NCBI GenBank assembly: GCA_963969395.1
Contig: OZ017797.1
Coordinates: forward strand, 19,468,001 to 19,532,000
From: Pseudoscleropodium purum
Lineage: Eukaryota > Streptophyta > Bryopsida > Hypnales > Brachytheciaceae
Reading direction: 5' to 3'
Length of the DNA stretch: 64,000 nucleotides
This document shows, piece by piece, positions 1 through 12,758 of this stretch. Below the pieces are notes generated by a model. The model did not search any database, was not told the origin of the DNA, and worked only from the letters and a program-made list of their open reading frames with translations. How positions within the stretch are numbered: the first letter of the stretch is position 1; each line of letters opens with the position of its first letter. A program made the translations under genes and the position numbers.

Positions 1-1724
<1,724 letters not shown>

Positions 1725-1851
1725 TTCGCGCAATGCAACCTAACAACAACTAAAGTGCGCGCTTGAATCGAAACGAAGAGACTCTGTTTCACAACAACAA
1801 ACTCTGTTTTCACAAATGCGTTGCGATTGAAGCCGAGATTGCAAGACGACT

Positions 1852-1860
1852 GATATATAG
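1852..1860 (-). promoter_or_regulatory. OPR: Possible TATA box of the OPR gene
   Basis: On the minus strand CTATATATCAG lies about 130 bp upstream of the ATG at 1724, a plausible distance for a plant TATA box plus 5' UTR. It rests on motif and position only. Confidence 0.35.
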
Positions 1861-1908
1861 AAGCTGCAATATGTGGCCTACATGGCTGACTGACGCTTTA
1901 TAGGGGTC

Positions 1909-2300
1909 GTGAGCAATGGTGGCATGAGAGTGACAGAAGCGCCGAAGTCGCTAGAATACCATTGCTGTCCAGAATCAGAGGGTCCACACAACGAAGCTGC
2001 GCACCTCCTGGGGATTTGTGTTCACCGTGATTTTATTGATTTTATTGTGAATTTGTACGGAATTTCTTTGCAGCATTCGTGCAGTAAAGCACAGCTCCCT
2101 GCATTGGGGACTTGTGAGTGTGTTTACGTGTGTTTTGGAGAAATTGTAGGGTAACTTATTCTTAGCCGTATTCGTGTGGTAAAGCAGAGCTGTCCTGCAG
2201 TGGGGACATGTGTTTGCCTGTGAGTTTTACTGAAATTTTGAAAGGAGTGTCTTTTGCAAGTTTCGTGTTGGAAAGTCACCTGTCGTGGGGGAGTGCTGGA
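1909..2300. repeat. Intergenic segment with a degenerate ~92-bp direct repeat
   Basis: Between the OPR promoter and the mobile element at 2416. A block around 2080-2150 (GCAGTAAAGCACAGCT..CTGCATTGGGGACTTGTG) recurs about 92 bp later (2172-2235, GGTAAAGCAGAGCTGT..CTGCAGTGGGGACATGTG). A weaker third copy follows near 2255. The short open frames here follow the repeat and have no recognisable protein features. Confidence 0.55.
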
Positions 2301-2415
2301 ATATGAAGTACTTGTGCCTATGATGAGTATGGAAGCTTCGGACGAAGCAGGCCGAGCTGCAAAGCGAATGACGAATAGTTAGGAATGCGAATGACAAAAG
2401 GTGACGCAATAGTCA

Positions 2416-4300
2416 GGGCCGGTTTAGACTACGGTCAAAAAGTGCACCGGTCGGTCAAGAAGTCTTGGTCAAGAAGTCTTGGCCAAGACATGACTATTTG
2501 AAGCAACCGGTGGAATGTTGGACAAGATGAAAAAATGATAAAATAACATGTGAAGAAGTCTTGACCGGTTGTAGTCTAAACACCATGCTGAGAACTCTTT
2601 TGGCCAACTTCATTAATTGAAGTCCACCGGTGAACTTCACCTCCAAGAAAATTGAAGGCGGTCAAGAAACTCCAATGTTCTCTAAATTCTTCTTGAAACA
2701 ATTTATACTTTTGGGTGAGTTTTTTCTTGTTGTGTGCTATTTTCTATGACTTCTTATTTTTTTCAAGTGGTTTTGGTGAATCTCTAAATTTGTATGCATT
2801 GATAATAGTCAATTGAATTTTTTTAAAATAAATGGGCATTGTTGAATTAGGATAAACTTTGATGTTTTTTATGTCCTTACAAGGTTTAATTTCAACAAAA
2901 TTTATTGGAAAAGGTGCATATTCATATCTTGCTTTTTTGTTTCAAAATTTATTAATAGGGAGTGAAATTTGAATGATTCGTTTATATTTGGGTACAAGGA
3001 GATTTAGTGGAAGGGGAGGTCAAGATAACCTTAGGGTCTGTCAACTTTGGCGTCTTGTATCTTGGTCATGCAAGGTCCAAATGTTATGAGACTTGTGTTG
3101 AAAAGGAGACGAAATAGCAACTCTGAAATACACACAACACCATCACATTAGTAACAATTTCAAAGTTATATGCAAATGCACAACTTCCCAACAAATTGAA
3201 TTGAAATTAGACCTTCCAACACAAAAAATCCAAGACAATAGAAATGCCAAACATTGAGGTTACCTTGACCTCCCCTCCCACTAAACCTCCTTGTAATCAA
3301 ACCCCAATCAGTCACTCGATTTTTGCTCAATGTCTATGAAATTTATACCACAAAAACTAGACAAAATTGTGCAACTTTTGACACAAGTCTCATAACATTT
3401 GGACCTTGCATCACTAAGATACAAGACGCCGAAGTTGACAGATCCTAAGGTTACTTTCACCTCCCCTCTCACTAAACCTCTTTGTACTCAAACACAAATC
3501 AGTCACTCGGTTTTTGCTCAATGTCTATTAAATTTATACCAAAAACACTAAACAAAATTTCTCAACTTTCAACACAAGTCTCATAGCATTTGAACCTTGC
3601 ATGACCAAGATACAAGACGCCGAAGTTGACAGACCCTAAGGTTACTTTCACCTCCCCTCTCACTAAACCTCTTTGTATTCAAACACCAATCGGTCACTCG
3701 GTTTTTGCTCAATGTCTATGAAATTTATAACACTAAAACTAGACAACATTGTGCAACTTTCAACACAAGTTTTATAACATTTGGACCTTGCATGACTAAG
3801 ATACAAGACGCTGAAGTTGGCAGTTGTTCAAAACACCTAATTTCTTTCAAACACCAAACTAACTAGGAATGTGCACAAGTTTTTGAACTCACCAAGATCA
3901 CTTTGGAGACTTGAGGATTTGTGAAGAGCTACGTTGATCGAGTGAGAGGATTTGTTTGAAATACTTGAATTTGTAACAAGAGGAGAGTTGCAACGACATT
4001 GCGATTCGTACGGGGAAAACAATATTTTATTGAAAGTAGCTCTTGACCAGAAGCCCAGTTTCTTGTCCGGGGGTTGAGGCCAGACAAGAAACTTGGCCTC
4101 CGGTCAAGAACTCTTACAAAAAGTGTTGCCTCCTAGGATGCCATGTCATTTTTTCATCCATACTTCAAGTTCTCCACCGGACAAGAGTTGGCCGAGTGTA
4201 AACCCACTCCGGTCAAGAACAAGATTTGCTCCAATCATATTGCTCCATTTTTCTAGAATTCTTGACCGGTGCACTTCTTGACCATAGTCTAAACCGGCCC
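2416..4300. mobile_element. PIF/Harbinger-like non-autonomous element with TIRs and 3-bp TSD (TCA)
   Basis: Terminal inverted repeats begin GGGCCGGTTTAGACTA at both ends (2416 inward, and 4300 read in reverse) and stay similar for about 40 bp, including a shared GTGCACCGGTC segment. The trinucleotide TCA directly flanks both ends (2413-2415 and 4301-4303). A 3-bp duplication of TNA form and a GGGCC..GTTT terminus are typical of the PIF/Harbinger/Tourist group. Both subterminal regions carry many CTTGACCGG/CCGGTCAAG motifs. No transposase is seen, so the element is non-autonomous. Its centre holds a tandem and inverted repeat, listed separately. CACTA elements also make 3-bp duplications, but the termini are not CACTA. 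Confidence 0.8.
3000..3830. repeat. Three ~191-bp tandem units plus an inverted partial copy inside the 2416-4300 element
   Basis: Direct units start near 3258, 3449 and 3640. Each reads from GGTTAC..CACCTCCC through CTCACTAAACCTC, CAGTCACTCG, TTTTTGCTCAATGTC and CTTGCAT to ACAAGACGCCGAAGTTG. The measured offset between the last two TTACTTTCACCTCC blocks is 191 bp. At 3000-3110 the end portion occurs in opposite orientation (CTTAGGGTCTGTCAACTT..CGTCTTGTATCTTGG), so the transcript could fold into a hairpin. No coding meaning seen. Confidence 0.8.
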
Positions 4301-4439
4301 TCATCAAAGTACTGGTAGTGCAGCAAAATCACGTCCGAGTACACTACATGTAGTTAGAGGGCCAGATGTTCTTCATAGGAAAAATAGATTTTTTCAGTTG
4401 GCCGAAGGAAGATGACATTCTGACTTGGGGTCCTTCTAA

Positions 4440-4732
4440 GGGCCGCTTCACACATGGGCCCAAGGTTGAGAGTCCGTTGGCCTCCACCAATCAAATTTCA
4501 GAAAACCCTAGCTTTGGCCTCTCGACCCTTCACACAAGGTGGCACAATCCAAAGTCCGTCGCCCTCCAAAGTGCCTACATGGAAACCCAAGCTCCTATGT
4601 GGCAATGGCCTCGCGACGGACTCTTGACCATTTATTGCCCATTTATTGCTCATTTCTTTGGACTCTCACCTAAAGTTTGGCCATAAACTCCCACGGCCTC
4701 TCAACTTGGTCGGCCCATATGTGAAGCACCCC
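4440..4732. mobile_element. Tourist-like MITE, 293 bp, TSD TAA
   Basis: The inverted termini align over more than 40 bp: GGGCCGCTTCACACATGGGC at 4440, and the reverse of 4732 reads GGGGTGCTTCACATATGGGC. Both continue with a shared GTTGAGAG and GGCC. TAA flanks both ends (4437-4439 and 4733-4735), the usual PIF/Harbinger target duplication. The 106-codon open frame overlapping it (4366-4686) is a by-product of the GC-richer repeat and shows no domain. Confidence 0.8.
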
Positions 4733-4744
4733 TAAGGCATTCCT

Positions 4745-5268
4745 GGAACATGAATAATTTGGGTTTTGATGGTACATAAGGTGGGTACCCCCCAAACCGC
4801 TACTTTTTGCTATTGTGTTTGTTATTACACTAGTCAAATTTTCATACTTCTTGTTGGCAAGTGAAAGGAACTTCCAACAAACTATCTAACACAACATTTG
4901 GATGCTATATGCAAAAATTAGGAGGGGTCAAAGTTTGGTTCTAAAATAGTTTATTCTACATCTATACATAATTGGTTTTGGAGATGTACTCAAAATAAAT
5001 ATAGTAGTTTAGGGTCACTAGTGCATTTCGGGGTACCCACCTTAGTTTACAAGCAAGCTTGAATTTAAAAAAAATTTATAATGAAAGAAGTTTTGGTTCA
5101 TGGAAAGCAAAAGGGCTCATATGTTGAAGTTCAAGAATGTTATGTATATTCAAGCCTTTATGTAGTAGTCATACTAAAATAAAATATACAAACAATCCAA
5201 TTTTTTCAAAAAAGGGCATGAATCTCCCTCACTAATTTGTGGTTGTTGGTTTTGTATTCTATAACTAG
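4745..5268. other. AT-rich intergenic spacer
   Basis: No open frame of note, no RNA gene and no clear repeat boundary recognised. The sequence is typical AT-rich background between two mobile elements. Confidence 0.5.
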
Positions 5269-5272
5269 TTAA

Positions 5273-6204
5273 CCCCTAAATTTTTTTACTATGTTTTCAC
5301 CAAAAAAGCTCCAAAATTGTCATTTCTAGTACAAGTACCAAATTTTAGGAAGAGAAAAATATTTTTTGACCCATGTAATTATAGGATCTTATAATATGCC
5401 GGTTTGAAAAGATGTGGGGAAAAAATTCATAAATTTCCACGACGTAGATTGCAAGATATTAGCATTTGAAATGACAAAAATCCTTTAATAGGCCTTTTAA
5501 ATAAATGGGTAGCTACACTTCATAAGGTCACATTTGTATGAAAAAATGTTGAAAATGGTGATGCTTCCTTGGATTCATTGTCAAGGTAAATTCACTTTAT
5601 ATTTGAAATTTTTCAAACCATTTGGAATTGTACAACATATAGAAAAAAAAACAATAAGTAGAAAGAAGTAGTTATTGATTCAATATATTTAATTGTTAAT
5701 AATTTAGTTATGGAATTGAAAAATTCCAATTTCAATGGTTGTAATGTTATAATAAACAACCTACATCCTATGATTTTATTTCATTTTTTAAATATTGAAA
5801 ATTTAATGTAGTAAAGGACTTCAAAGTTTATTTTACAGTCAAGATTGTGTAACTACTTGCAAATTAAAACTTCTCACAACTTTCATTTCATTAATCAAAA
5901 TCAAATGTTTAAAATCTTTCCATGTATATGTAAACTCAGAAGACCAATTTCAAATCTTTATTTCTTAATAAAGTGATTTTTAAGATATTTTTTCACCTAT
6001 CCAATCTATACACCAAACAATGAAAATTACATATTATACAATAACTTTTTAACCATTTATTCAAAAGTTATGGAAAATTGTGGGGCCTTAAAGCTACTCC
6101 TCAAGCACATGCTGTGTCAAAATTTAAAGGAAATTTTTTTTTGTTCATAGTGAGCTATTCAAAATCGATATGTTACCAAAAAATGTAGTTTAGCACTTTA
6201 GGGA
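5273..6204 (+). mobile_element. TTAA-flanked piggyBac-type non-autonomous element, copy A (932 bp)
   Basis: It begins CCCCTAAA directly after TTAA (5269-5272) and ends TTTAGGGA directly before TTAA (6205-6208). TTAA target duplication and a CCC(T/C)..GGG terminus are the signature of piggyBac-superfamily elements. The interior matches two further copies in this window, at 8335-9260 in opposite orientation and 45354-46294 in the same orientation. Shared landmarks are CTATGTTTTCACCAAAA, TAGGATCTTATA, GTAGATTGCAAGA, ATTAGCATTTGAA and a GGAATTGAAAAATTCCAAT block. It carries no reading frame, so it must be moved by a transposase supplied elsewhere. The superfamily assignment rests on termini and TSD only. 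Confidence 0.8.
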
Positions 6205-6209
6205 TTAAA

Positions 6210-7100
6210 ACTAATTTAGGGTCCCTAATTCTAAATGCAATTCAAATTTCATCACCTTAAATAAATGAGTATAACAACAAAAACATAAATATTAAGGATA
6301 ATATTTCACTTAGTATTATTTCATTCAATAAAATTTTGAAAGTCATAAATTTTGTACCACAAAATTCCAAAAATAATTCTTATTCCATTTGTTAAAAGTC
6401 TTGAAAATTTTGTCCTTATGTGAAGAGTTTCCTTTTGATTATAATTTTGAATTTAAATTTTATTTTCTATTTTTGAAAAATTATTTTATGCGAATACATT
6501 ACTTGTGTCTCAAACACGTCTAAAAAATTGTTGAAAAAATGTAATTTCTCAATTAGTTGTGGAAACTTTTATGAGCATAAAAAATGTTTTGACAACAATT
6601 GCAATTTTTATTTCAATTTGGAAATTTGGAAAATTTGGAAAACTTCAATATTTTAATGTAATTTAAACTTTTGAACCTACAACCATGGTTTGTTAATTTT
6701 ATAATTTTGTAATGATATGATAACTTTAGTTTATACCATGATATTATATACTATAATATATACCTTTGGTTAAAATTTCAAATATTTTGAACATATTTTC
6801 TATTTGCTGTGAATTTTCTTCACTTTCTTCTTGAAGAATAAATATTGTTTTCAAATTTCCACCCAAAAATTTGAAATTCTTATAACTTATACAGAATATG
6901 TGATTTTTCATTTTCAAGAAATATAAATAATTGGTTTGATTTATATATAGTTGCAAAATGATAGAAGAAAAAATAAAGGAATCAAAGACTTGAATCTATG
7001 ATCATGGACTTGTCCTTTCAAGGTTGTAAATGAACTTCCATACACCTTTCAACAAGACTTACTCAATTGGATTCAGCTTTGATCACATCCCATTGAATTT
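6210..7100. other. AT-rich intergenic spacer
   Basis: About 80% A+T with runs of A and T. No feature recognised; the minus-strand open frame at 6744-6956 has low-complexity composition and no domain. Confidence 0.5.
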
Positions 7101-7106
7101 GCTTAA

Positions 7107-7510
7107 AGCCCAAAGAACCATTGTCTCCTCAAAGACTACATGGTTTTTTGGATGGCTCCTATAGTCTCCATTACAAAAGTTCTGAGGCCTCCAAAGGGCT
7201 ACTAGTTTTTTATTTTTGGCACCCCTTGGGGTACGATTGCAAAAAAATTGGGGGGAAAAAGTATTTAAATATTAAAAATATTAAAAAAATAGTCAATTTG
7301 ATGTGGCGCTAACAATGCACTATTAGTACCACATCATATTTCAAGTTTAAAAAAATAAAAAATAAATTTTTATTTTTATTTTCTAATTGTATTGCATCAG
7401 TCAAAGCTAACAATCCTTTAGAGGCCTCAAAACTTTCATAATGAATTTTAGTCACGATTATTCATTAGAAGATTTTTAGCCCCTTTGAAAAGTTGTAAGT
7501 TCTTTGGGCT
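7107..7510. repeat. Large imperfect inverted repeat (possible MITE)
   Basis: The outer arms share AGCCCAAAGAAC (7107-7118) with its reverse complement at 7499-7510. The inner arms at about 7169-7205 and 7405-7443 pair over ~38 bp with eight or so mismatches around the shared GAGGCCTC. No convincing target duplication was found, so its status as a transposable element is open. A GATGTGGC motif in its interior recurs near 44452 and 46620, suggesting a family. Confidence 0.5.
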
Positions 7511-7580
7511 ACCAGTATCGAGGGAATAGCCTATAGTTGATGCCTAAAGTGGCAGAATGATTGTCGTGTCACCAAAAGAA

Positions 7581-7606
7581 TTTTTTTTTTTTTTTTTTTT
7601 TTTTTT
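7581..7606. repeat. Poly-T tract (26 bp)
   Basis: Uninterrupted T run. About 100 bp later an uninterrupted C run follows. Confidence 0.95.
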
Positions 7607-7703
7607 CATTTTCATTCTAAATTTTTCCAAAAATTTGACAACGGTTGTTTCCAATCTACTTCAGGAACAACATTAGGGGAATAGGATTGAAACAGCCCTC
7701 TAG

Positions 7704-7728
7704 CCCCCCCCCCCCCCCCCCCCCCCCC
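7704..7728. repeat. Poly-C tract (25 bp)
   Basis: Uninterrupted run of 25 C in a 75-80% A+T region, therefore G-rich on the minus strand and capable of G-quadruplex formation. Length is prone to sequencing error. Confidence 0.95.
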
Positions 7729-8334
7729 AAATCTCTTCTAATGTAAAATGCTTTAACAAAGATAGAAAAATACTTGAACTTTCTAGAAATAGAATTTTTA
7801 TTTCAAAAATTGCTTGAGATGAAAAGTTATGCCATTTTAAGCACAATTTTTTTTATATTGTTGGATAGTAAAAGAAATTCACAAACACTTATAATTAAAT
7901 TATTTTTTTTTATGAATAGATCATATTTTTTTACATGCAAAGCTTTTATTCATTCTAATGATGTGAAAGTTATAAAGCATCTTGTTTTCTACGCAAATAT
8001 AGCATCTTCTTAAGAAAATGATGTATTAAAATCATTTTTAAAATTCAATTTTCACAATTCAAAAAAAAGTTCCACAAGATTGACTTTGCTAGTTTGCTTG
8101 ACTTGACTTGCTAAAACAATCTTACCATTGGAAGTTTGGAACTAGTATCTTTCAACTCATCTTAGAGATATTATGAATTTAATTTTTCCATCTATCTCAT
8201 ATTTGCTTCTACTTTACAATTTTTTTAAGAATGAAAATTAAGCGCTTTTTATTTTATATATTTTTTCTAGACTCTCAACTCAATTATTCAAGATAATTTT
8301 TTTGAACTCAAACTTTATAGTGCAAGAAAATTAA

Positions 8335-9260
8335 CCCCTAAAGGACCAAACTATGTTTTTTGGCTACATAGAAATTTTGGGCAAGTGCGTGTGACTAGAG
8401 ATTTCCACGTTTTGGGCCCAAATTTTGATAGGAGGTGTGGTCAAGGAATATCTTTCATGTGCACTAAATTTCAAAACATTTGGAAATATGATTCAAAAGT
8501 TATAGCCTGATATGTAGTTTGTTTCTCAACTTGGGTAGTCCAAGCAAATCTGAAAAAATCATTTTTTTCAAAACCCAAAATTTGAAATTGGTTTTCTAGA
8601 TTTATATATACATTAAAAGATTTGAATCATTCCATTTTGATCAACAAGTCAAAAGTTATGAGGTGTTTTAGTTTTTGGGCAATTATGGATTTTCTACTCC
8701 AAAATAAACTTTGAAGTTCTTTATTGAACTCAATTTTCAATATTTTTGGAATAAAAATAAAAATACTAGATAAATATTTTTTATTAAAACATTACAACCA
8801 TTGAAATTGAAAATTTTCAATTCCATACATAAATTATTAATAATTTAGTATTTTGAACCATTCTCTACATCTTTCTACTTACTATTTTTTTCCTATATGT
8901 TGTACAATTCCAAATGGTCTAAAAATTTTCAAACATGTAACCACCATGCCTTGTAGAATGAATCCAAAGAATTGCAACCATTTTGAATATTTTTTCATAT
9001 AAATGTGACCTTGTGAAGTTCAGCTGCCCAGTTTTTTATAGGGACAAAAAAATGATTTTTGTCACTTCAAATGCTAATATCTTGTAATCTATAAGGTGGA
9101 AATTTCTGAAATTTTTAAAACATCTTTTCAAACTAGTGTAATACAAGATCCTACGGTTACATGTGTCCAAAAATATATTTTTTCAAAATTTTGAAACTTA
9201 TATAAAAAATGGCAGTTTTGGAGCGTTTTTGGCAAAAATGTAGTCAAGGAACTTTAGAGG
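8335..9260 (-). mobile_element. TTAA-flanked piggyBac-type non-autonomous element, copy B (926 bp, inverted)
   Basis: TTAA at 8331-8334 precedes CCCCTAAAGG, and TTTAGAGG is followed by TTAA at 9261-9264. In reverse orientation the interior follows copy A: ATGTAACC.TAGGATCTTG, ATTACAAGATATTAGCATTTGAA, and the reverse of the block around AATTTTCAATTCCATA. It forms a large inverted pair with copy A about 2.1 kb away. Confidence 0.8.
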
Positions 9261-9265
9261 TTAAG

Positions 9266-10920
9266 GTACAAAGGTTCAAAAGTCAAATAATTTAGTCACT
9301 CAAAGTGCAAAAGACTAGTTATTTTTACTTAAAGCCCAAATATATGACAATCTACTTGGCCAAAGTCTTTGAAATATTTTCCACACATTCTTACACTAAA
9401 TTAGTGCAACACCTTACAAATAGATATGCAAAAATTAATTAATTATCACAATTTTTTTTTTCTTTCCAGTAGAAATGACAGTTCTTAGTGATTTTTAACG
9501 AAGAAAAGGGGGTAGTCCTTTAACTCCAAAACGACCCTAGATATTCTTGGATTGCAGACTTGTGTCAGAGAAGCCTACGAATTAGCCTTTTCATAATTAA
9601 TTGAAGGCTCTGGGTGAAGATGTACCGATTGCATGTATACCTGTCAAGGGTTGTGGTCCAATTTTTGGTTTAGAAAAATAATTTGCTATAGTGAATCAGA
9701 TTGACCTGGTTTGCAAGATATATAGGTGCTGAATCATAAATATTTTGGAGGTTCACGAATCTTTCATGGCTATTGCTGAACGATTATGTATCCAATGGAG
9801 GTGCACTTTTTTTTATTAGAGAGGTGATGAGATGTAGAGCACTTGGATAAAAAAAATCAATGAGAAATATAACATATGCTGTAAACAATAATTCAAAACT
9901 TCATGGTCTCTGGTAGGTCCATGTAGCCATGCAGGGGTGTATAAATAAATAAAATTTATAAAAAAATACTTGGTCATAAAGAAAGATCTAAACAATGGAA
10001 AGCATATGGTTAGCCTAGCTAACAAAACTATAGAATCTACTTCTAAAGAAATCGAACAGTGCATTGGTCCAGAGTGTCTTTTCTCTCATCAACTTGCTTG
10101 CCACCTAAAGAAATGAAGGGTGCTTGTGGTAGAAAGCCGACATGGCAAGTGAAAATCTTGAGCGATTCCTGACTTGGCTTGGCTAGTGAGCAGACAAGCA
10201 AGTGTGTACACAACCAACATGACAAGGCACATAAACGTTTCTACATTTAGCATGGAAGTCACAACCTCAAGACTTCTAATGTAGGCAAGACATGTGTGGA
10301 CACGAAATACAATTTACATCCATTTACTATTAATGTGACTTGGACAAAAGAATGTTTATGTGCACTTACAACAATCTACCCTCTAAAATTGAAGTGTTTC
10401 AAAAGTCACATTGAAAGTCTTCCAAAATACAAGTTCACCAAAATTCCAGAGTATAAAGAGTTACATTGGTAGTTGGAGTTTTCCTTCTTACCCGCACCCT
10501 AATAAAAAAGGGTAGAATGGACAACAAATCCCTAACTACACCATGAATTTGTTGCTTCTACGAAGTTTACATTTTGAATACTAAAGCCAAATTTTGAATC
10601 CTTAGCCACACCCTAACTACAAGTATGTATAAGAAAAAATTTCATGCACTGCCTACACTCTAAAATTGCAAATTAACTATATTCAAAACATCGCAAAAAG
10701 AAAGGCAACTCAAAATTCTACAACGCATCCTATGAGGATGCAAGCCACGCAAGATACTCCATTGTCTTGGCAGTGAATTTGCCCTTGAGTTGGCTTCCAT
10801 TGTCTTTTGTTGCATAGAATAGCACGACTTCATCCACAATGAATCCGCCAAGCTCCTCGACCGGACCTACACGACAATCTCACTTTAGAACTTTGGTGTC
10901 GTACTTTGGAATGGTGTGTA
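9266..10920. other. Intergenic region left of the piggyBac relic
   Basis: AT-rich to 10.0 kb, then more mixed composition with many broken minus-strand reading frames (for example about 10735-10870, GGFIVDEVVLFYATKDNG). These could be remnants of a second gene of the transposon or of unrelated origin. No complete gene, tRNA or element boundary recognised. Confidence 0.4.
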
Positions 10921-11294
10921 CCTTCTAATAACAAGACCCTTTGCATGTGTAAGATCTAGTACACCTTGGACAATAACAAACTTGTTTCCACTCGCAAATG
11001 ATACACTTAGCACGGAGCTTCTCGTGCTTAGTTGAATAGTAGATTCTAAGGTCAAGGCGATTGAACAAGGCTCTAGTATATCCATGTTGCACTTTTGAAT
11101 CACACAACTAATTGGCAAAATTATAATGGTATTCAATTTGTGACATTACCTACTTCTATCCACTGCCAATTGTATGAGCCTTATATAAAATGTAGGCATT
11201 GCCAAGACTAATGTCAAGAACAAAGAGCAACAACCAATGTCACTATTTGTTGGACTAAAGTTGTGCAATGTACTCCTTTTGACACTAATCAACC

Positions 11295-11598
11295 CAGGGT
11301 TGACGAATCTCTACGTCCGCCCCAAAATAGCATCCGTAATCCAGACGTCTAGACGTCCGGACACACAGACGCCAACGAATACAGCGTCCCTTTCGTCGTC
11401 AGAAGGCGAACAGGCGGGGCGGACGGACGCAGCGGACGCCCAGATCGTGCGGACCACATCAGTCCGCGTGTTAATCGAACGGCTGTACCGGGGCGGACGG
11501 GTATCGGGGCAGTCTCGGCGGACGCAGCGTCCGCCGACCACGAATGTCAACGGACGCTGCGGACACAACGTCCGCATCCGAACGTCCTGTCAACCCTG
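11295..11598. mobile_element. GC-rich hAT-type MITE (304 bp) with perfect 8-bp TSD
   Basis: Termini are CAGGGTTGAC and its reverse complement GTCAACCCTG. The 8 bp AATCAACC is duplicated exactly on both sides (11287-11294 and 11599-11606). CAGGG ends with an 8-bp duplication are diagnostic of the hAT superfamily. The interior is strongly GC-rich and full of GGACG/CGTCC repeats, unlike the surroundings; this alone creates long open frames on both strands (11237-11599, 11311-11577) that I regard as non-coding. Removing the element and one TSD copy restores the piggyBac reading across VDLVD, so insertion into that gene is certain. Confidence 0.93.
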
Positions 11599-12157
11599 AA
11601 TCAACCAAATCCACTTCTCGCATCATCTCTTGTTATTTAAGAAGGATTTGTAACGTGCAGTATTCTTTCCTACTTTGGTGCCTAGTCCACCTAAAACAAA
11701 ATGTTCCTCCTTTGATTGGATCCACATATGTATTCAATAGGTACATTGGAATGTAGTTGAATCAAACAATTGTACACATGCATCGTGTGCAATGCATTTG
11801 TATGATAAGGCCACCTTATTCATCTACTACATGAGAATAGGTAGCCATATTGGAAGGCATACCCAACTTGTTTGACAAGATGGTCCTTGTTTCAAGAAAC
11901 CCTTCTTTTAAGAGCTCATCAAAAGGACAAGGTGAGGTAAAATAGTGATCAGTTACCACCATGAGACTGAGCCCTTTCAAATTAGCAACTAAGGCCTTCA
12001 CGACTTTTAAACCTAAGTCTTCTTTAAGAGTCAAATCCTTTTGGTTGGTGTACACTTGAAGATCATAAATATATCATGATTTGTTGTTGGCACAACAACA
12101 AACTTTGATGTTATATTGATGGGTTTTGCTAGTATACATTGTTTTATTTTGCACCTT

Positions 12158-12381
12158 CATTATAAGAAACCAAATTTTATTGATGTCAAAAGGAATGGAT
12201 TTTAGGTGACATAAAAAAAAAACCATGTTTTTATATCAACAATGATGTCCAATATGACACCAATGGACATTATTGTCGACATAAAACATGTTTTTCATTT
12301 TCAATGTCACCTCCAATGTCAGCTAAAATTTATTCCTTTTGATGCCAATCTATCATCTAAAACAAGGTTCTTTTTGTAGTA
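12158..12381. mobile_element. Small CACTA-type MITE (224 bp) in the piggyBac relic, TSD CTT
   Basis: Left end CATTATAAGAAACC and right end (reversed) TACTACAAAAAGAACC are C-to-T decayed forms of CACTACAAGAAA. The arms continue with shared GATGTCAAAAGGAAT..ATTTTAG.TGACAT. CTT flanks both ends (12155-12157 and 12382-12384). It lies between the piggyBac segments encoding IDEIMISNRGRS and QYNIKV, so it is younger than the gene. Confidence 0.75.
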
Positions 12382-12758
12382 CTTCTACCACGGTTTGATA
12401 TCATTATTTCATCAATGCAAATATAACCCTTGCATTTATACAACTACTTGCATGTTTGAACAAAGGACTCCAATAACCAATAGAACTTAGCTATTTTATC
12501 ATAACTCTTGTGTATTTTATCTAAAATTAAGGTTGCATTATCTTCTAAGTGTATGTTATGGCAGATTTTCTCAAATCTTGCTCTATGCATGATTGTCTTT
12601 ATCAAAGGGCAACCAAAGAACTTCTTGTGGGCCCCAAATAGATGATTGTTGGGCAACTTCTTCAATTCCATGTAGATGCAAATACGTAGCTAGCACCTAA
12701 GCTCTCTCAGTGTCAAATCAATCCAATTGAAATTGCCATTTAATTTTGTAGGGTTATT

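Noticed and set aside
4366..4686. 106-codon plus-strand open frame
   Set aside because: Overlaps the Tourist-like MITE at 4440-4732; no domain and the frame starts outside the element.
11237..11599. 120-codon and 88-codon open frames on opposite strands, rich in Arg/Thr
   Set aside because: They coincide with the GC-rich hAT MITE; long frames on both strands follow from its stop-poor GGACG composition, and there is no domain.
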